Notes under the pieces: generated by a model
What the model was told of the DNA's origin: nothing
The model's input: the letters and a program-made list of their open reading frames with translations, nothing else
Database searches by the model: none
Made by a program: the position numbers and the translations under genes
NCBI RefSeq assembly: GCF_039523615.1
Contig: NZ_BAAAFQ010000004.1
Span: 434,001-498,000 of the forward strand
DNA from: Psychrosphaera haliotis
GTDB lineage: Bacteria; Pseudomonadota; Gammaproteobacteria; Enterobacterales; Alteromonadaceae
Direction of reading: 5' to 3'
Length of the DNA stretch: 64,000 nucleotides
Shown: positions 61,571 through 64,000 of the stretch, piece by piece
How the letters are laid out: every line of letters starts with the position of its first letter
Numbering within the stretch: the stretch's first letter is position 1

Positions 61571-63015
61571 TGATCTTATATTGGATTAGAACGGATGTTC
61601 GACTTGACGACAATCCGGCACTAGAAGCAGCGGCTAATTTAGCGGTTGATAAAAATGAGCCTTTGGTGGCGTTATTTGTCGAAACTCCTGAGCAGTGGGA
61701 AAAACATGACCGCGCGCCAATCCAAATAGACTTTCTAGAGCGTCACCTTAATTTGGTTAAGGAAAAGTTAGCTGAATTAAACGTACCGTTAATATTTGAT
61801 TCAGCAAAAGATTTTGATGCGCAAATTGATGTGTGTACTCGTATTTGCAAAGAGCATAATGTAACGCACGTGTTTTTAAATCAAGAGCTTGAAATTAACG
61901 AAGTTAACCGAGACACAGCGTTTAAAAATAGACTTAACGAAAATGGTATTGAATGTTCAAGTTACGAGTCCGACGTCGTATTACCCAAAGGACAAGTACT
62001 TAATAAACAAAATGAAATGTATCGAGTTTTCACCCCATTTAAACGTGAGTGGCTATCCGTCGCTATTACTCAAGGTTTTTACTTAGCGGACTCAAAAGAG
62101 TCGCTGACTCGTTATTTTAACGCCAACATCTCTATGCCTGACGGTGTTGCCATCAACGAAGGTTCAATAACGTTTGCCGCTACAAAAAAAGACTCATCAA
62201 ACTGGCCGCTTATAACCAACGTGCGCTCAGAGCTTATTCCTGACTTTTATGAACGAATAATTGTAAGGTACCCTGAAGATCGTGACATACCTTCTATTGC
62301 AGGCACATCTAAACTGTCTCCTTATTTAGCAATCGGCGCACTCAGTCCAAAAAGACTGGTTTCTCAACTTATGTTTACCGTGCCAAATATACTCGACAAT
62401 ACTAGCCTTCCCGAATTTGGCTGGCTTAACCAGCTCATCTGGAGAGACTTTTACCGCAACCTACTATTCCATTACCCAGAACTCTGCAAACACAATAATT
62501 TTAACAAAAAGTACGATGGTCTCGACTGGCCAAACAATGGCTTTTTATTTAAAGCTTGGAAAGAAGGAAAAACCGGATATCCAATTGTTGATGCAGCAAT
62601 GAGACAATTGCTTGAAACAGGTTGGATGCACAATCGTTTACGTATGGTTGTTGCAAGCTTTTTAACTAAACATCTACTTATTGACTGGCGCTTGGGCGAA
62701 CAGTTTTTTGCACAGCACTTAATTGATGTTGATCTTGCTAATAACAATGGTGGTTGGCAATGGGCGGCAGGCACTGGATGTGATGCACAACCTTACTTCC
62801 GGATATTTAATCCAATTAGTCAAAGTCAAAAATTTGATCCTGATGGGACATTCTTGCGTAAGTATCTACCAGAACTTAAGAATTTCTCTAACAAAGACAT
62901 ACATTTTCCACACAAAGTGATTAAGTCAGAAAAAATAAAGGCTTATTGGCCAGCTATTGTGGAGCATAAAACCGCTAGAGAAAACGCTTTGGATTTTTAC
63001 AAAAGTAAAGAGTGA
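61570..63015 (+). CDS. phrB: Deoxyribodipyrimidine photolyase (class I CPD photolyase)
   Basis: 481 aa blue-light flavoenzyme that splits cyclobutane pyrimidine dimers. N-terminal photolyase alpha/beta domain (ILYWIRTDVRLDDNPAL), C-terminal FAD domain with SKLSPYLAIGALSPKRLV, WLNQLIWRDFYRNLL, GYPIVDAAMRQLLETGWMHNRLRM, IDWRLGEQFF and NNNGGWQWAAGTGCDAQPYFRIFNP. Coupled to DUF523-DUF1722 and under the ECF promoter at 60549, so light/singlet oxygen would induce it. Confidence 0.96.
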   Translation: MILYWIRTDVRLDDNPALEAAANLAVDKNEPLVALFVETPEQWEKHDRAPIQIDFLERHLNLVKEKLAELNVPLIFDSAKDFDAQIDVCTRICKEHNVTHVFLNQELEINEVNRDTAFKNRLNENGIECSSYESDVVLPKGQVLNKQNEMYRVFTPFKREWLSVAITQGFYLADSKESLTRYFNANISMPDGVAINEGSITFAATKKDSSNWPLITNVRSELIPDFYERIIVRYPEDRDIPSIAGTSKLSPYLAIGALSPKRLVSQLMFTVPNILDNTSLPEFGWLNQLIWRDFYRNLLFHYPELCKHNNFNKKYDGLDWPNNGFLFKAWKEGKTGYPIVDAAMRQLLETGWMHNRLRMVVASFLTKHLLIDWRLGEQFFAQHLIDVDLANNNGGWQWAAGTGCDAQPYFRIFNPISQSQKFDPDGTFLRKYLPELKNFSNKDIHFPHKVIKSEKIKAYWPAIVEHKTARENALDFYKSKE

Positions 63016-63019
63016 CGTT

Positions 63020-63496
63020 ATGAATGCAGCAGAGCAAATGAATCAGCGAGAAGAGCCATTGATAAGTGAACCTCCTCAATGGCTTCAAGATTACGTATCT
63101 ACTTACAATGAGCTAAACGCTGGAAATTTACATCTACTCAATAATATATACTCTAAAAGCGCATTGTTTATTGACCCTTTAAGTAAAGTAGAAGGATTAG
63201 ATGCGTTAACAGAGTACTTTGAACATCTCTATGTAAACTTAACATCTTGTCATTTTGACCTCACTGGATTCATCTGCAATGGCAGTGACGCCGCTATTTA
63301 CTGGACCATGACCGTCAGTCATAAAAAGCTAAAAGGCGGAAAGCCAATTACCCTAGAGGGGCATAGCCGCCTAAGCCAAAAGGAAGGTAAAGTGACTTTC
63401 CAAAGAGACTACTTTGACGCTGGTGCGATGATATATGAGCACGTTCCTGTTGTTGGCGGACTCGTTCGTTTTGTTAAAGCAAAAGCGAGTGCCTAA
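63020..63496 (+). CDS. NTF2-like (SnoaL) family protein
   Basis: 158 aa from the ATG at 63020 (GAGTGA upstream); it starts 4 bp after the photolyase stop. Small cone-shaped NTF2-like fold: WLQDYVSTYNELNAGNLHLLNNIYSKSALFIDPLSKVEGLDALTEYFEHLYVNL and ITLEGHSRLSQKEGKVTFQRDYFDAGAMIYEHVPVVG. Members bind small hydrophobic ligands or catalyse cyclisations. It is the regular third gene of such photolyase operons; substrate unknown. Confidence 0.85.
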   Translation: MNAAEQMNQREEPLISEPPQWLQDYVSTYNELNAGNLHLLNNIYSKSALFIDPLSKVEGLDALTEYFEHLYVNLTSCHFDLTGFICNGSDAAIYWTMTVSHKKLKGGKPITLEGHSRLSQKEGKVTFQRDYFDAGAMIYEHVPVVGGLVRFVKAKASA

Positions 63497-63497
63497 T

Positions 63498-64000
63498 ATG
63501 AGCCACAGAGTGTTAGTCACAGGCGCAACATCGGGTATCGGCCACAGTTTGGTTATTAATTATTTAGAAAAAGGCGATGTTGTTTATGCGTGTGGGCGCA
63601 GTGCAGAAAAGCTAGCGGCTATTTCAGAACAAGCACAGCAATTGTCTGGCACACTTAAGCTTGTGCAATTTGATCAGCTAAAAGAAGATGAACTTGTTTC
63701 GGCGCTCAATGAAGTAGAGGCGCTGGATATCGCTATTTTGAATGCAGGCGACTGTGAGTACATTGACAATGCCTTGGACTTTGACGCCAACTTGTTTAAA
63801 CGTGTCATTGATATAAACCTAACGTCCGTTGGTGTTTTGGTTCGAGAAATTCTACTTAAACTCAAAGAAGCAATCACAGCAAACTCATCTGTTAATCCTC
63901 AACTGGTATTTGTAGGCTCTTCGGCAGCAATGATGCCATTTACTCGAGCTCAAGCTTACGGTGCTTCAAAAGCTGGCATTGGTTATTTAGCGGATTCGTT
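63498..64000 (+). CDS. Short-chain dehydrogenase/reductase, partial (runs off window end)
   Basis: Starts ATG at 63498, one base after the NTF2-like stop. Translation gives VLVTGATSGIGHSLV (Rossmann TGxxxGIG, NAD(P) binding), LNAG (NAG motif), IDINLTSVG, VGSSAAM and AYGASKAGIGYLAD with the catalytic Tyr-x3-Lys; ~167 residues are in the window and the C-terminal third is missing. Next gene of the photolyase operon; in related genomes it is followed by an FAD oxidoreductase, DUF1365 and a cyclopropane-fatty-acid-type methyltransferase. Confidence 0.9.
   Translation, partial: MSHRVLVTGATSGIGHSLVINYLEKGDVVYACGRSAEKLAAISEQAQQLSGTLKLVQFDQLKEDELVSALNEVEALDIAILNAGDCEYIDNALDFDANLFKRVIDINLTSVGVLVREILLKLKEAITANSSVNPQLVFVGSSAAMMPFTRAQAYGASKAGIGYLADS

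Noticed and set aside
1..64000. Mobile element or genomic island
   Set aside because: No transposase, integrase, tRNA-associated repeat or abrupt compositional change was seen; gene order is of housekeeping type.

Overview
The window reads as chromosomal DNA of an AT-rich marine gammaproteobacterium of the order Alteromonadales, close to Colwelliaceae/Thalassotalea-type genomes. This placement is inferred from gene content: a GlyGly-CTERM secreted protease, M1, S9 and S8 peptidases, an NhaC antiporter, an RND pump, ECF-ChrR with photolyase, and a one-piece tmRNA whose tag reads ANDENYALAA. It was not tested by a database search. Nearly all the sequence is coding. I saw no phage, insertion sequence, CRISPR array, rRNA or tRNA.

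Layout. 1-5 kb: the 5' part of acnB and a large secreted subtilase. 5-12.1 kb: an NhaC antiporter, then a peptidoglycan-sugar salvage cluster: an exported two-domain GH3 hexosaminidase, a fused sugar kinase-MurQ etherase, and an exported NamZ-type exo-muramidase interrupted by a pure 21-copy GATGTT repeat. 12.1-15.5 kb: a formyltransferase-like gene, a lytic-transglycosylase-like lipoprotein, an intergenic region holding two tandem related small-RNA candidates with sigma-E-type promoters, and gshA. 15.6-25.9 kb: purL, mltF, a small basic protein, tadA, two small membrane proteins (one PspB-like), guaA and guaB. 26-35.8 kb: an S9 peptidase, xseA, a serine hydrolase, an Hsp70-like protein, an M1 peptidase and a DUF6702 protein. 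35.8-46 kb: a MerC-like protein behind a near-perfect Zur box, a heme-oxygenase-like protein without its axial His, MscS, a chemoreceptor, and a TolC-adaptor-RND operon. 46.2-54.3 kb: a solute-binding protein paired with a hybrid histidine kinase, a DUF21 protein, an EEP-family protein, a DUF2254 protein and tmRNA. 54.6-58.3 kb: an unrecognised membrane protein and a Kef-type antiporter with its NAD(P)H oxidoreductase. 58.4-64 kb: a LON-domain protein, then an ECF sigma/ChrR pair followed by DUF523-DUF1722, photolyase, NTF2-like and SDR genes.

Three systems stand out. (1) The muropeptide-sugar cluster resembles the Bacillus nagZ-namZ-murQ logic, with a kinase-etherase fusion and a hypervariable-looking repeat inside NamZ. 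(2) Two tandem small RNAs at 13.57-13.87 kb share a sigma-E-like promoter, a CCCTG-containing single-stranded core and a terminator; nothing annotated explains them. (3) Two promoters of identical form, TGATC-N17-CGTA, precede the sigma/chrR pair and the photolyase operon, which defines a likely light or singlet-oxygen regulon.

Start codons were revised where a Shine-Dalgarno sequence, signal peptide or neighbouring promoter argued against the longest reading frame. All functions are assigned from motifs recognised by eye.
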